A DNA stretch of 64,000 nucleotides, taken from positions 86,001-150,000 of the forward strand of contig JAFBJZ010000672.1 in the NCBI GenBank assembly GCA_016785225.1, written 5' to 3'. The position numbers and the translations under genes are program-made. Below are positions 1 through 13,423 of the stretch, piece by piece. Position 1 is the stretch's first letter, and every line of letters begins with the position of its first letter. Below the pieces are notes generated by a model. The model searched no databases, was not told the DNA's origin, and saw only the letters and a program-made list of their open reading frames with translations. The stretch is from Psettodes erumei (taxonomy: Eukaryota > Chordata > Actinopteri > Pleuronectiformes > Psettodidae).

Positions 1-220
1 CAAAAACATATGTTACTGTCTTATTGTGATTAAATACCCAATAACAGGCTTGTTATCCACGCCCCTCTGTGGTGCTTTCTGCGGCGTGTTCGCACATTTA
101 TATATAAAAACACATTAGAAGGAGCCACTATAATACAACACCATAATGGCTTTGTGCCTGAATCTGTCTCATGTCCAGCAGCAATTTCGTATTTGTTATT
201 TCATGGTTTTCCAGTCTTAC

Positions 221-698
221 CCAGTCTGGAGAGAACCAGACCCGCCCCCTTCCCGCGGCAGACCGGCCGGAAGACCTGCGGCAGGAGAGGGTTGGCGCAC
301 ACGGCCACCACGCTGGTCTCGGCCAGGCGCGGGCTGACGCCGTCGTCCGCATCCATCAGCTCCTTCAGCTGCTTCACCGCCTCCAGGGGGAAGCTTCTGT
401 CTCCGACCTGGAGGGTGGAGGAGGGAGGTGGGGGGGGGCAAGAGGGGAGGGAGGTCTGCTGGAGTTCAAACGGTCGGAGGAAGAGCGAGGGGGCCGGCGT
501 GGACGTGAGCGTTGACGTGCTTTTTTTAAATTCAAGAGGAGGTGGAGCACGTCTTCGATTCCCGCTCCAGAAAAGGAGAGCGGAGACGAACGTGTAGAGG
601 AAGAAACACGACACACGGATGAAGAAACGTACCTGAACGTACACGGCCAGAGCTCCACTGCAAACGCACAGCAGCAAAACAGCGGCGAGCGACTTCAT
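221..698 (-). CDS. Guanylin/uroguanylin family prohormone, exons 1-2 (3' part outside window)
   Basis: Secreted prohormone whose C-terminal peptide activates guanylate cyclase C in gut and kidney epithelium. Exon 1 is 633-698: ATG at 698-696, 22 codons forming a signal peptide (MKSLAAVLLLCVCSGALA), donor GTACGT. Exon 2 is 221-407: acceptor after a pyrimidine tract, phase 0, donor GTAAGA, phase 1. Exon 2 shows the family prodomain signature: FPLEAVKQLKEL helix and the Cys pair in VCANPLLPQVFRPVC, followed by VLSRL. Exon sizes and phases (0 then 1) match the neighbouring paralogue at 2689-3186, which lies about 2 kb upstream in the direction of transcription. The third exon, which must encode the hormone, is not found in positions 1-220, so it lies beyond the left edge. 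Whether this copy is guanylin, uroguanylin or renoguanylin cannot be decided without that exon. Confidence 0.88.
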
Positions 699-747
699 GT
701 TCACACGGCGCCTCTGGGGTTTAGAGGATTGTGCGTCTGCGCCGCCT

Positions 748-788
748 CTTATAAGGGGCCCGGGCAGATTAGCCAGTGATTTATTAAC
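748..788 (-). promoter_or_regulatory. Candidate core promoter of the left guanylin-family gene: TATA box and HNF1-like site
   Basis: The palindromic CTTATAAG at 748-755 lies about 50 bp upstream of the start codon and is a good TATA-box candidate. Just upstream, 776-788 read on the minus strand is GTTAATAAATCAC, which matches the HNF1 consensus GTTAATNATTAAC at 10 of 12 defined positions. HNF1 control of guanylin genes is known in mammals; its use here is inferred. Confidence 0.5.
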
Positions 789-898
789 AAAGGCCGCTGG
801 CAGGGGTGAGAAGAGTAAAGGTGGGGGAACACTCGGCGCTCGCAGATAAGGGGAAGGCCGACGCTTTGGATCCTCTTTTTCTACGTTTACGACCATCT

Positions 899-2423
899 GT
901 GCTCCGAGTTTGTTTATAACCTGATCTCATAAACGTCACCGCTCGCACGGAGCTGTCTGATAAGAAATACTGTAAAACCTGCAGGTCTTTTTAGTCGGAA
1001 CGGGCAGATCTTTACAAAAGTTTAAGAAGAGCTGAAGGTCAAGTCGCTGATGTCATTATGATGAGTCACCGTCTGCGGCTCCTCCGCTGAAATCGTGGCC
1101 CCAGATTGTGCAAAACTCAGCGACGCGGCATCAGACGTCACATCGCTCACAGAGGCGTCGACCGGATGTCGCTCATCTCTCAGTTCTGACTTTGACATCG
1201 GGCCCGAGGGTCGGCGAACATGAGACCCCGACACACGCTGCTGCAAATGTGTCAGGATGTTGTGAAAAACGGGCAAATAAAAGATGGAAACATCCAAAAC
1301 TGAAGCCGCAATACGTCCAGAAAAATGCATTTTCATTGATTTCCACTGCACGTACATCGATCCCCACACACCCAACCTGTGGAGCACAAAAACACCTCAG
1401 GACGCACAACGTGTGGTGCTGCATCCGCAGACCTGACCTCCACCCGCAGTGTGTTACCAGTCCTGACTCCTGCTGCTGTGGGAAAAAGTTTTCTTGGCAC
1501 CGGTAATAAAAATCAATCATCGTTTCCCCGCCTGAGTTTTGTTGCTGACTTGAGTTCATCTCTGCAGCTTCTCACGGCGACTTCCTGATCAATGATGCAA
1601 AACCAGCGGCATCACTTCATAAAAGCTGCGCTGATGTTATTACTCTTATCTCAGACCGGCCGCGACGAAAAATCGGCTCCATAAATTAACTGCTGGGACC
1701 TTTTTAAACGGGATCTGCCTGCATGTCGGAATAACACACTCTCAGGTTATAAAGTGATAAATAAAACACGTCAATCTTTATTTAAAAAACAGCTTTGTGT
1801 GTAAATGCGGCCTTGCTTTAGTATTAGTCGTATTTTTTAATAAAGTATTTGTCAATTTGTGGCAGTATTTTCCTCTATAAAGCAGGAAAGAAAATGCCTC
1901 ATCGGCGTTGCTGCAGTACAGGAAGTACCGCAGCGTATATTCATCCTTACATTGATTATGAGCGTTAGGGCTGTGAGCGTGCTGCAGGTGCTGTGGGTGG
2001 GGGCGGGAGGTGGGGACGGGTGGGGGGGGGGGGCGCAGCGCACATCTGTATAATGAGTGTGTTTAGCTGAGTCAGACGAGATGCAACGAAATAAATTATT
2101 CATCATCGCGTCAAACATTTTTCACGCTGGGGCGAAGGAGGTCGATGTTGTGTCCGTGATAACGAGGCTATAAGAGGGTGGTGGTGGTGGTGGTGGAGTG
2201 GGAGTGGGGGTGCAACTACACCTGCAGTAACCAGACCAGGTGGGAGTTAAAGGTAAAGACCAGTGAGTTTGGTTTCATCCGCCCCCTGGTGGTGAATAAT
2301 CGACGGATGCAGCTTTAAGAATGTTTCTCACTCGGTGGTTCTGCCACAAGATCTTTTTTGTTTTTGTTTCCACAACTGAGAATAAAATGCAAACAGATCG
2401 ACATGATGTATCAGTGAAGGATT
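899..2423. other. Intergenic spacer between the two guanylin-family genes
   Basis: No credible exon is visible on either strand. It holds a G-rich stretch (about 1996-2036), a short (GTG)n run (2178-2196) and simple A/T-rich sequence. Short ORFs here lack family motifs and splice context. Confidence 0.6.
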
Positions 2424-2429
2424 TTTATT
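2424..2429 (-). terminator. Candidate poly(A) signal of the right guanylin gene
   Basis: TTTATT on the plus strand is AATAAA on the minus strand, about 260 nt past the stop codon at 2689-2691. It is the first canonical hexamer I noticed downstream of this gene. Confidence 0.5.
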
Positions 2430-2688
2430 CAAAACAAAGTGAAAAACATATATATACGAAGCTTTGGATGGAGGAAGTGTAACAAACAACGGAGCTCCAA
2501 AACTAAAAAGCCATGCCGGAGAACTTTTCGGCGCTATAAGGTAACAGCGTGCAGAACCTCGGTTTTCTCAGGGAACAGGAAGTCACTCGTCACCGCGGGC
2601 AGAAATCGGAGACGGTTCACGGGATGAGACGAAGAGAATCACAAATCTTCAGCCGGGGCGAGATGCGTCCGCAGAGTCGTGTGTTTGT

Positions 2689-3186
2689 TTAGCAGCCGGT
2701 GCAGGCGGCGAAGGCGCAGATCTCGCAGACGTCCAGGGGAACCATGGCTGCAAAGACAAGAAAGATGGCGGGTTAGTCGCCGCCGCCGCCGCCGCCCGGC
2801 GACGTGCGGACGCTCGCCGAGGCCTCACCGAGTCTGGACAGAGACGAGAACGCCGTTCTCTGCTTGCAGAGCGGCAGCAGCTCCTGCGGGAGCATGGGGT
2901 CGGCGCAGAGCGACGCGCCGCCGGCTCTGACCCGCGGGTTCTGCTGCGCGGCCGAGCCGCCGCTCGCCGTCAGCTCCTGCAGCCTCCTGACGGCCTCCAG
3001 CGAGAAGGAGAGCCCGTTTTCCTGGAGGAAGACGCAGACGCCGTGAAAACCCGACACACGGCGACATAACAAATACTGCAACGTGCGGACCGACGAAACG
3101 CCCCGACTCACTTCGACCTGCACGGCCTCGGAGGTCCAGCCCAGAACCAGGACCAGGAGGGCGGCGGTGGCGAGTGTGGCCTTCAT
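2689..3186 (-). CDS. guca2a: Guanylin-type prohormone, complete, three exons, 108 aa
   Basis: Ligand precursor for guanylate cyclase C, raising cGMP and driving intestinal and renal salt and water transport. Exons: 3112-3186 (25 codons, signal peptide MKATLATAALLVLVLGWTSEA, donor GTGAGT, phase 0), 2829-3021 (prodomain, donor GTGAGG, phase 1), 2689-2747 (hormone exon, stop TAA). Exon lengths sum to 327 nt, exactly 109 codons with stop. The prodomain shows FSLEAVRRLQEL and the conserved Cys pair in LCADPMLPQELLPLC. The protein ends VPLDVCEICAFAACTGC, with the four-Cys CEIC..AACTGC pattern of the family. Ending at the last Cys without a trailing Leu is guanylin-like; the CEICAFAACTGC core also resembles eel renoguanylin, so the exact paralogue (guca2a or other) is uncertain although family membership is not. 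Confidence 0.94.
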
Positions 3187-3231
3187 GGCGACGGCGGCGA
3201 CGGTTTCTGTCTCTTGCTGCGGATGAACTCG

Positions 3232-3296
3232 GGTCGGCTCGGCTCGGCTCGGCTCGGCGTCTGCTCTCCCCTGGCTCCGCCGGCGCTCCTTTTAAA
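3232..3296 (-). promoter_or_regulatory. Candidate promoter region of the right guanylin gene: TTTAAA box and (GGCTC)n tract
   Basis: TTTAAA at 3291-3296 reads TTTAAA on the minus strand too, about 105 bp upstream of the ATG, a plausible weak TATA element. Between it and the ATG lies a five-base GGCTC/TCGGC tandem run (about 3235-3257). Assignment is by position only. Confidence 0.35.
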
Positions 3297-3445
3297 CGGT
3301 TTCTGCCCCCGGAGGCGTCACATGACCCGCGGCGCCGCCAAAGGAGTCGTTCCTCACGGGTTAATGAGTAGCGACAGCAGTCAAGTGGGAATTCATAAAT
3401 CCTGCTGTGACCTCATCACCCGTCGGATTGTTTTAATGGATCCCT

Positions 3446-3696
<251 letters not shown>

Positions 3697-3699
3697 CGG

Positions 3700-4680
3700 G
3701 TTAAAGAGTTACCAGCGATGACGACGGCGCCGCACCAGCCCATTGTTAGAAAGCGCCGTTACTCACACCTGTGTAAATTATTCACCTTTGTTTTACACGC
3801 CGATATACAGCTGCAGTACTTGTACAACAGTTTTGTATATAAATACACGGTTTAGTTTGTATCTTTTTCTACAAACCGTGACGTCCTCACACGACTTTCC
3901 CCGTTCTCATCGTTGTGACGACACACGTCGCCTCAGACCTGAACGCGGCCGAGGAAATTTAATTTATGTTACATTATTTATACAAATATTATTCTGACTA
4001 ATGTCTCGATACAGTGAGATTAAAACAGCCAGACGCTCCTGCTGCATAAAACATGGAGTCCACTTGTGGATTAATTAACGAACGGGAGATTAACGACGAC
4101 GGCGTGAATCCACCCCGGCGGCGTTTCAGCGACGCAGGTATCAAACCTGCAACCTTCGACCAATCACTAAGGGGGGTCAATTGATTTCACTTGTGAGTGG
4201 CAGAGAGCGCACACACACACACACACACACACACAGAGGGCGTGGCGAACTAGTGAGGCTTCTAATGAGCTCATTAAATGCAATTCTTTATGCAGAGCGT
4301 GAAGGATCCTCCAGTGTAACCCCACACACACACACACGGGGGGGTGGGGGGGGTGGTGGGGGTCTAAACATGGGTAACTTCAGTGGGTGTTGACAACTGT
4401 CTAACTTCAAAATCTGTTGACAGCACATTTTAATTTCTGATTTTTAGTTTTAATCGTCGTCTGCTAGTTGGTCCAATTCGCCCCCCCCCGCACCCTCAGG
4501 GGGTCCTCACCCTCGGGTGGTGGTGGTGGTGGTGGTGGTGGGGGGGCCTCACATGGTCCAGGTTCGCTGGGTTCTCACTGAACTGCTTGCAAATGTGGTT
4601 CTGTTAATAACGTGTGAACCACTTCATTACTGTTTGTACTGAAATGAAAAAAGCCTTAAGGGGTAAATATGCTCCATCTG
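3700..4680. other. Intergenic spacer with small simple repeats
   Basis: No exon recognised. Contains (AC)n at 4209-4235, a G-rich run near 4338-4363 and a (TGG)n tract at about 4516-4545. The rest is unremarkable. Confidence 0.6.
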
Positions 4681-4683
4681 ACA

Positions 4684-8415
<3,732 letters not shown>

Positions 8416-8448
<33 letters not shown>

Positions 8449-8728
8449 TGCATACAGATCAGTGTCACAACTTTGTGCGAGGACAGAGTGGATTTGAAGT
8501 AAGTGGGTCAGTGATGCAGTCTGAATGATTATACACAGTTGAGTCTCTTTTTTTTTTAAAAAGGAAACTAAACTGGTGACAGAGCAGATTAACGCCTATT
8601 CTAGATTATATTCTGAGCTGGGAACAGTTGAACACGTTTGAAATGAGTCGTGTAACCTTCGCCGACAGAACGAGGACTCAGCGCCGCTGGATTTCAGCCA
8701 GACTGACTGTTAGTTTTATGAATATGGG

Positions 8729-8772
<44 letters not shown>

Positions 8773-8911
8773 TGTGGGAAACACAACTCAGGGAAGTCAA
8801 ACTTCAAAGAAACAAACAAACGCAGCGCTTAATCTCTGCAGATTGGCAGGAAACGTGCGGGCAGACGCTGACGTTAATCCACGACGGCTGGACGCAACAC
8901 AAGTTTACCAG

Positions 8912-8969
<58 letters not shown>

Positions 8970-9307
8970 ACACACGGGAGGGAGGGGCTGCTGGGGACGG
9001 GCAGGGCGAACGATCACAAAGACAGGAAGTAAAGCCACAGCGAACACACAACAGGTGGTTACCAAAATAAAACAGGAAGCGCCCGGCATCCAATCCAGCG
9101 TCACTCTCATTTCTCTCCGGATTATTATTATTTTTTTTTTTTTTTCCCGTTAACATTTAAACAGGGGAATAATTAGCTGTAACTCAAACGATCACACTCT
9201 GTTTAAATATCGTGACCTTTCACAGAAGTCAGTTCGGGGATACGTGACATTTTTGTCTGTTCACGCTCTGAATGTTCTGAGAGTCACATTAAAATGCTGT
9301 GCAACGA

Positions 9308-9392
<85 letters not shown>

Positions 9393-9532
9393 ATCACTTC
9401 CGTGTTTTATCGGGACATTTGTCACTTTGAGCTGCTCCTTTCACAAACCTGCACGTGCATAATGTGATTAATGGGTTTTTCACTCACCTGCGTCTTGTGG
9501 GCTTTTTTTTTCTTTTAGTGTAGGCGTGATCA

Positions 9533-9577
<45 letters not shown>

Positions 9578-9871
9578 CATCTCTCTCTCACTTTCAGCTC
9601 AGTGCGTCTGGGGGGGTGGAGGCGCGGCGGCTGCTGCTGCGCACAGTTGCGATCCTCCTCTGCCTCCATCTACCTCCATCTCCTTCCTCTCTGCTGCCGC
9701 GACCTGAACGCGCGTCCGACAACTTTTGCCTTAGTTCATCTTTATTATTATTATTGATCGAGCGATCGATCGATTTGCCTTATCGGCGTCACGGTTTGTC
9801 ATGAGCGCAGCGCGCGGCGGGAGGCGACTCGCAGAGCAGCGGCAGCGTCAAGGTGAGCGTTTCATTTCATT

Positions 9872-9929
<58 letters not shown>

Positions 9930-9935
9930 ACACAC
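8416..9935. repeat. Cluster of six (GT)n/(CA)n arrays upstream of the neuromedin receptor gene
   Basis: GT arrays at 8416-8445, 8732-8770 and 8913-8966, then CA arrays at 9312-9391, 9535-9573 and 9874-9935. All upstream arrays read GT and all downstream arrays read CA on the plus strand, giving large imperfect inverted pairs. The last array lies just inside the first intron of the receptor gene. Confidence 0.97.
9600..9852 (+). other. nmur1: Probable noncoding first exon of the NMUR1-like gene, with uORF
   Basis: A GC-rich segment ends in a strong donor (AAG|GTGAGC, GT at 9853). A matching acceptor (TTCTGTTTGCAG) ends at 10600, upstream of the receptor ATG at 10729. An ATG at 9801 opens a frame that would cross the splice and stop shortly after it in the next exon, a uORF of roughly 34 codons. 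The transcription start is not determined, so 9600 is approximate. Confidence 0.5.
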
Positions 9936-10300
9936 GTATGCGTTTTAATAACAACACAGGCATCAGCAAGTTCGAACGAGTTTAAACTAACGTGTAATTT
10001 CACGAATAAAGTTAATATTCCGCCTTTTACGCACAATTCTCTGCACGGAACCGACCCGGGTGTCGTCAGAACCGACAGGGTCGTTATGGGGGGGTAACCC
10101 CGACAACGCACCCCCCTCCCCCACCGTGTCGGTCGCATAACCTTGGATTTGCAGCCCGACGCCACGTAATCAACCTTCGGGAGCGCGCGTCATCGCCAAT
10201 TATCCCGCCAAGCGTGTCGCGAGCGATCTGGACTCGCCCGGTACCGGGTCCGGTCCGGAAGCGAGCGAAATGTGCGTGAAACCTGTTATCTGAGAGTGGA

Positions 10301-10532
10301 GGCAATTAGTCGATTAATGGATTAGTAGATAATCTCCCCAAATACAATAAAATAAAATAGTTATTTAATTAAAATGGGGAAAAAAACGATGGAGAGATTT
10401 GCTGCTTTTCTTATTTTGAGCTGAAAATCTTTAATTTATATAAAATCATAATAAGTGCATTTTTTATGACATTTTGAAAACGATTAATCAGTCAATCAAT
10501 TAATCAGGAGAAAAATGAGCAGATTGATTGTG
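10301..10532. mobile_element. Fish MITE-like interspersed repeat (the ATTAATCGATTAATCG type)
   Basis: The segment starts with GCAATTAGTCGATTAATGG and ends with ACGATTAATCAGTCAATCAA followed by GAGAAAAATGAGCAGATTGA. The interior has TTTGCTGCTTTTCTT and CATTTTTTATGACATTTTG. These match, from memory, a nonautonomous element common in teleost genomes whose end is rich in ATTAATCG units. The copy is diverged. It lies in the first intron of the receptor gene, about 70 bp before the acceptor at 10600. Family name was not checked. Confidence 0.6.
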
Positions 10533-10693
10533 AGAAGAAGAGCTGGAGTTAAAACCCTCCCTTCTGATTCCCTTTCATCTCACCGTGGTTCTGTTTGCAG
10601 CAGAACTCCCGGTGCCGAGCGGACCCAGGATTCAGCGCGGGATGCGTTGACGTCACCCACGGGTGCCCCCCCACCCCCCTCACCCCCCTGGCT

Positions 10694-10725
10694 CTTCCTC
10701 CTCCTCCTCCTCCTCCTCCTCCTCC
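10694..10725 (+). repeat. (TCC)n tract just before the receptor start codon
   Basis: About ten TCC units end four bases before the ATG at 10729, in the 5' untranslated part of the exon. Such a pyrimidine run in a 5' leader could affect translation; this is inference. Confidence 0.9.
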
Positions 10726-10728
10726 GAA

Positions 10729-12124
10729 ATGGAGCCCACTCTGCAGGGCTCCTCTTCAAACGGGTCCAAACCGCTCCTGGACGCCGGCGCGGCGCCAAAC
10801 GGCACCGTGAACTCCACGGGCGACGTCAACCTCCTGGAGATCCTGGGCCCCAAACGGTCGCCCTTCTGCCTCCCGGTGACGGGCGTCTACCTGCTCATCT
10901 TCCTCACGGGCCTGAGCGGGAACCTGCTGACGTGCGCGGTGATCGCCAAGCACAAGAAGATGCGGAACCCGACCAACCTGTACCTGGTGAGCCTGGCGGC
11001 GTCGGACCTGCTGGTGCTGCTGTTCGGGATGCCGCTGGAGATTTACGACCTGTGGCAGAACTACCCGTTCCCCTTCGGCGCCGGCGGCTGCTACTTCAAG
11101 ACCTTCCTCTTCGAGACGGTGTGCTTCGCCTCCATCCTCAACGTGACGGCGCTGAGCGTGGAGCGCTACATCGCCGTGGTGCACCCGCTCAAGACGCGCT
11201 ACCTGTCCACCAACCAGCGCGCCAAGCAGGCGATCGGCGCCGTGTGGGCGGTGGCGATGGCGTGCGCCGTCCCCAACACCTCGCTGCACGGCATCTTCTA
11301 CCTGCCGGAGAGGATGGAGGAGTCGGCCATCTGCACCGTGCTGACGCCGCTGTGGGTCTACAACGTGGTGATGCAGGTCACCACCGTCTGCTTCTACTTC
11401 GTGCCCATGGCGGTCATCAGCGTGCTCTACCTGGTGATGGCGCTCCACCTGAGCCGGGAGACGCGGCGGCGGCGGTGGCGGCCCAGCGGCGACCTGGGGA
11501 AGAACTGCGGCGGCGGCGGCGCCCGGAGGAAGATCAGCGTGGAGAGCCGGCGCAGGAGGCAGGTCATCAAGATGCTCTGTGAGTTTTCCTTCCTTTCCCC
11601 CGAAACACGTTCGCCGGATCCGATTTAATCCCGCGCGATCGTTCGCAGTCTGTCGTCGTCGTTCCCGTTCCAAAAGACGGATTTTAATCCGCCCGCCTTC
11701 TCCGCCCTCCGCAGCGATCGTGGTGGCGGTGTTCGGCGTCTGCTGGGCGCCCTTCCACATCGAGCGGCTCCTGTGGAGCTCCGTCAGCCAGTGGACCGAC
11801 CTGATGCACAGCGTGTACCAGTCCGTCCACATCCTGTCGGGCGTCCTCTTCTACCTCAGCTCCGCCGCCAACCCCGTCATCTACAGCCTGCTGTCCACGC
11901 GCTTCAGGGAGGGTTTCCGCGAGCTGGTGTGCGCCCGCGCCGAGGACAGCGGCTCCGTCCGCGACTCGCCGCCCTTCCCCAAGATCCCGCTGGACCCCTC
12001 CGTCTCCGGCGTCGGGGCTCAGGCCGGGGGCAAGGACGGGAACGCCTTCGCCCCCCTGCTCAGCGCCGCGCCGAGCGCCGCCGCGTCCGTCCTGGCGTGC
12101 GAAGAGGCGACCTCGGCGTTCTGA
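10729..12124 (+). CDS. nmur1: Neuromedin U receptor 1-like GPCR, two coding exons, 419 aa
   Basis: Class A GPCR for neuromedin U/S-type peptides, coupling mainly to Gq. Exons: 10729-11578 (283 codons plus 1 nt, donor GTGAGT) and 11715-12124 (acceptor CCTCCGCAG, stop TGA); total 1260 nt. N-terminal glycosylation sequons at Asn11, 24 and 28. Motifs: MRNPTNLYLVSLAASDLLVL in TM2, GCYFKT with the disulfide Cys121 before TM3, ERY at 145-147, PNTSLHGI before ECL2, VCWAPFH in TM6 (292-298), NPVIY at 336-340. The TM6-TM7 loop SQWTD and the AANPVIYSL segment are closer to NMUR1 than NMUR2. The intron falls at the start of TM6 after IKML. Start chosen at the first ATG after a (TCC)n run; an in-frame GTG at 10663 would add only Pro/Ser. 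Which teleost paralogue (nmur1a, 1b or 3) is unsure. Confidence 0.95.
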
Positions 12125-12268
12125 CGAGGAGCGGCGCCGGGGACTCGTTACAGGAAGTGGGACGGTGATGCCGTTTCTCGGTGGTAAAAAAAAAATCAAA
12201 AAACAAATAATCCGGCGACACGCGTGTTTGTGTACAGATCAAAAACAAAACTACGGGACGCTGTAAAT

Positions 12269-12274
12269 AATAAA
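12269..12274 (+). terminator. Candidate poly(A) signal of the NMUR1-like gene
   Basis: AATAAA about 145 nt past the stop codon at 12122-12124, in AT-rich 3' sequence; canonical hexamer in the expected position. Confidence 0.6.
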
Positions 12275-12279
12275 CACGT

Positions 12280-13090
12280 GAGCTTTAATGGTGCTGACAG
12301 CGGCGTTCAGAAAAAAAATGTGGAACTAACCCTTTAATTCGCTTGTGGCTTTGCTGTCGCTCTTCTACTGTAACTGCTGCACGCCGGCGATCAATAACCT
12401 GAACGATTATCTGTTGATCTCTTTTGTCTTTTGTAAAACGTTTGTGTTTTGCCGCGCAGCGAAGAGAAAAAATAAAAAAGAAAAAAAAAAAAAAAAAAAA
12501 CGGGTCAAATCGGCGGCGGCGACGGGAAGAACGCGACGCCCTTATCGTCTTATCGTCGGAGCTTTTGTTCGCCGTGCCTGAAGATGTGAGAAGTGATTAT
12601 GGTTATTGTGCGACGATAAATAAATGTCTCAGCTGTCCAGCCCGTGTTAATGGGATATATATTCATCGTTGTGTGTTTTTTCTGACATAACGGCGAGGAA
12701 ACCGCCCGGAATTAATCGCCGGCTCCGTTCCTCGCCCAGACAGAGCGGACGTTTATTTATTTATTGTTTTTGTTTTCAGGCGGTGACGCCGTCCTCCCCC
12801 CGCACGCACCTGATGCAGCGTTTTCAATCTCTTTTCCCATTTCCCGCCGCGTCCCCAGACAGCCGGCTCCGTCGGAGAAATTTAAAACGCCGGCCTTCGC
12901 CTCACGAGGGTTATTTGGGTCCGCTCGCCGTTTTCAGGGATTACACGTGGCGAGCGAAGGCCCCGCCGTCCTCAGCCGCCGCTTATCGAGGAGACGGAGC
13001 GTTCTGCGTGAGATTGTGGTTCCGTTCCCGACCACTTCATTGACAGCGACGCGTATTTACATCTGGCGGGAAAAACGAGTCTCGAAAACA
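12280..13090. other. Convergent intergenic region between the receptor and LACTBL1-like genes
   Basis: Gene ends face each other here. Contains an A-rich run at about 12471-12500 and GC-rich sequence without a convincing exon. A TTTATT at 13093-13098 is AATAAA on the minus strand and may be the poly(A) signal of the LACTBL1-like gene, about 330 nt past its stop. Confidence 0.5.
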
Positions 13091-13423
13091 GTTTTATTTT
13101 GCGACGGGGGAAATGAGGCGGTGAATTCGCCGGGAGCCCGTAAAATCTAAATATATTCACTCGCGTGAGCTGTTGTTCCCCCACCGTGCTCGCTCGCGAC
13201 GTCTCGAGGACGGGTCGGACGCAGAGCGGGTTCAAACCACCGGGGTGGGGGTGGGTAAACGCGAGCGGCGGCGCATCGCGGGGAGGACGGTCACATACAT
13301 CATTCAGAAGAATAAAAAAAAAAACAATTTTCTGCGAGAGGCGTTTTCCAGCTGGGTCCCCTCAAGAGCGCGGGACAAAACTGTCCTTTACGTCCCAAGG
13401 ACGCGCGGCGCGTCTTCGGCGGT

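Noticed and set aside
1..200. Search for the third exon (CEIC...CTGC) of the left guanylin-family gene
   Set aside because: No four-Cys hormone signature on the minus strand in this stretch; the exon must lie outside the window.
10515..11582. 355-codon plus-strand ORF overlapping the receptor exon
   Set aside because: Alternative frame of the receptor exon, Arg/Ala/Pro-rich, while the other frame shows all GPCR motifs.
10756..11832. 358-codon minus-strand ORF
   Set aside because: Antisense shadow of the GC-rich neuromedin receptor exon; rich in His, Arg and Gln with no family motif, and it runs across the receptor intron.
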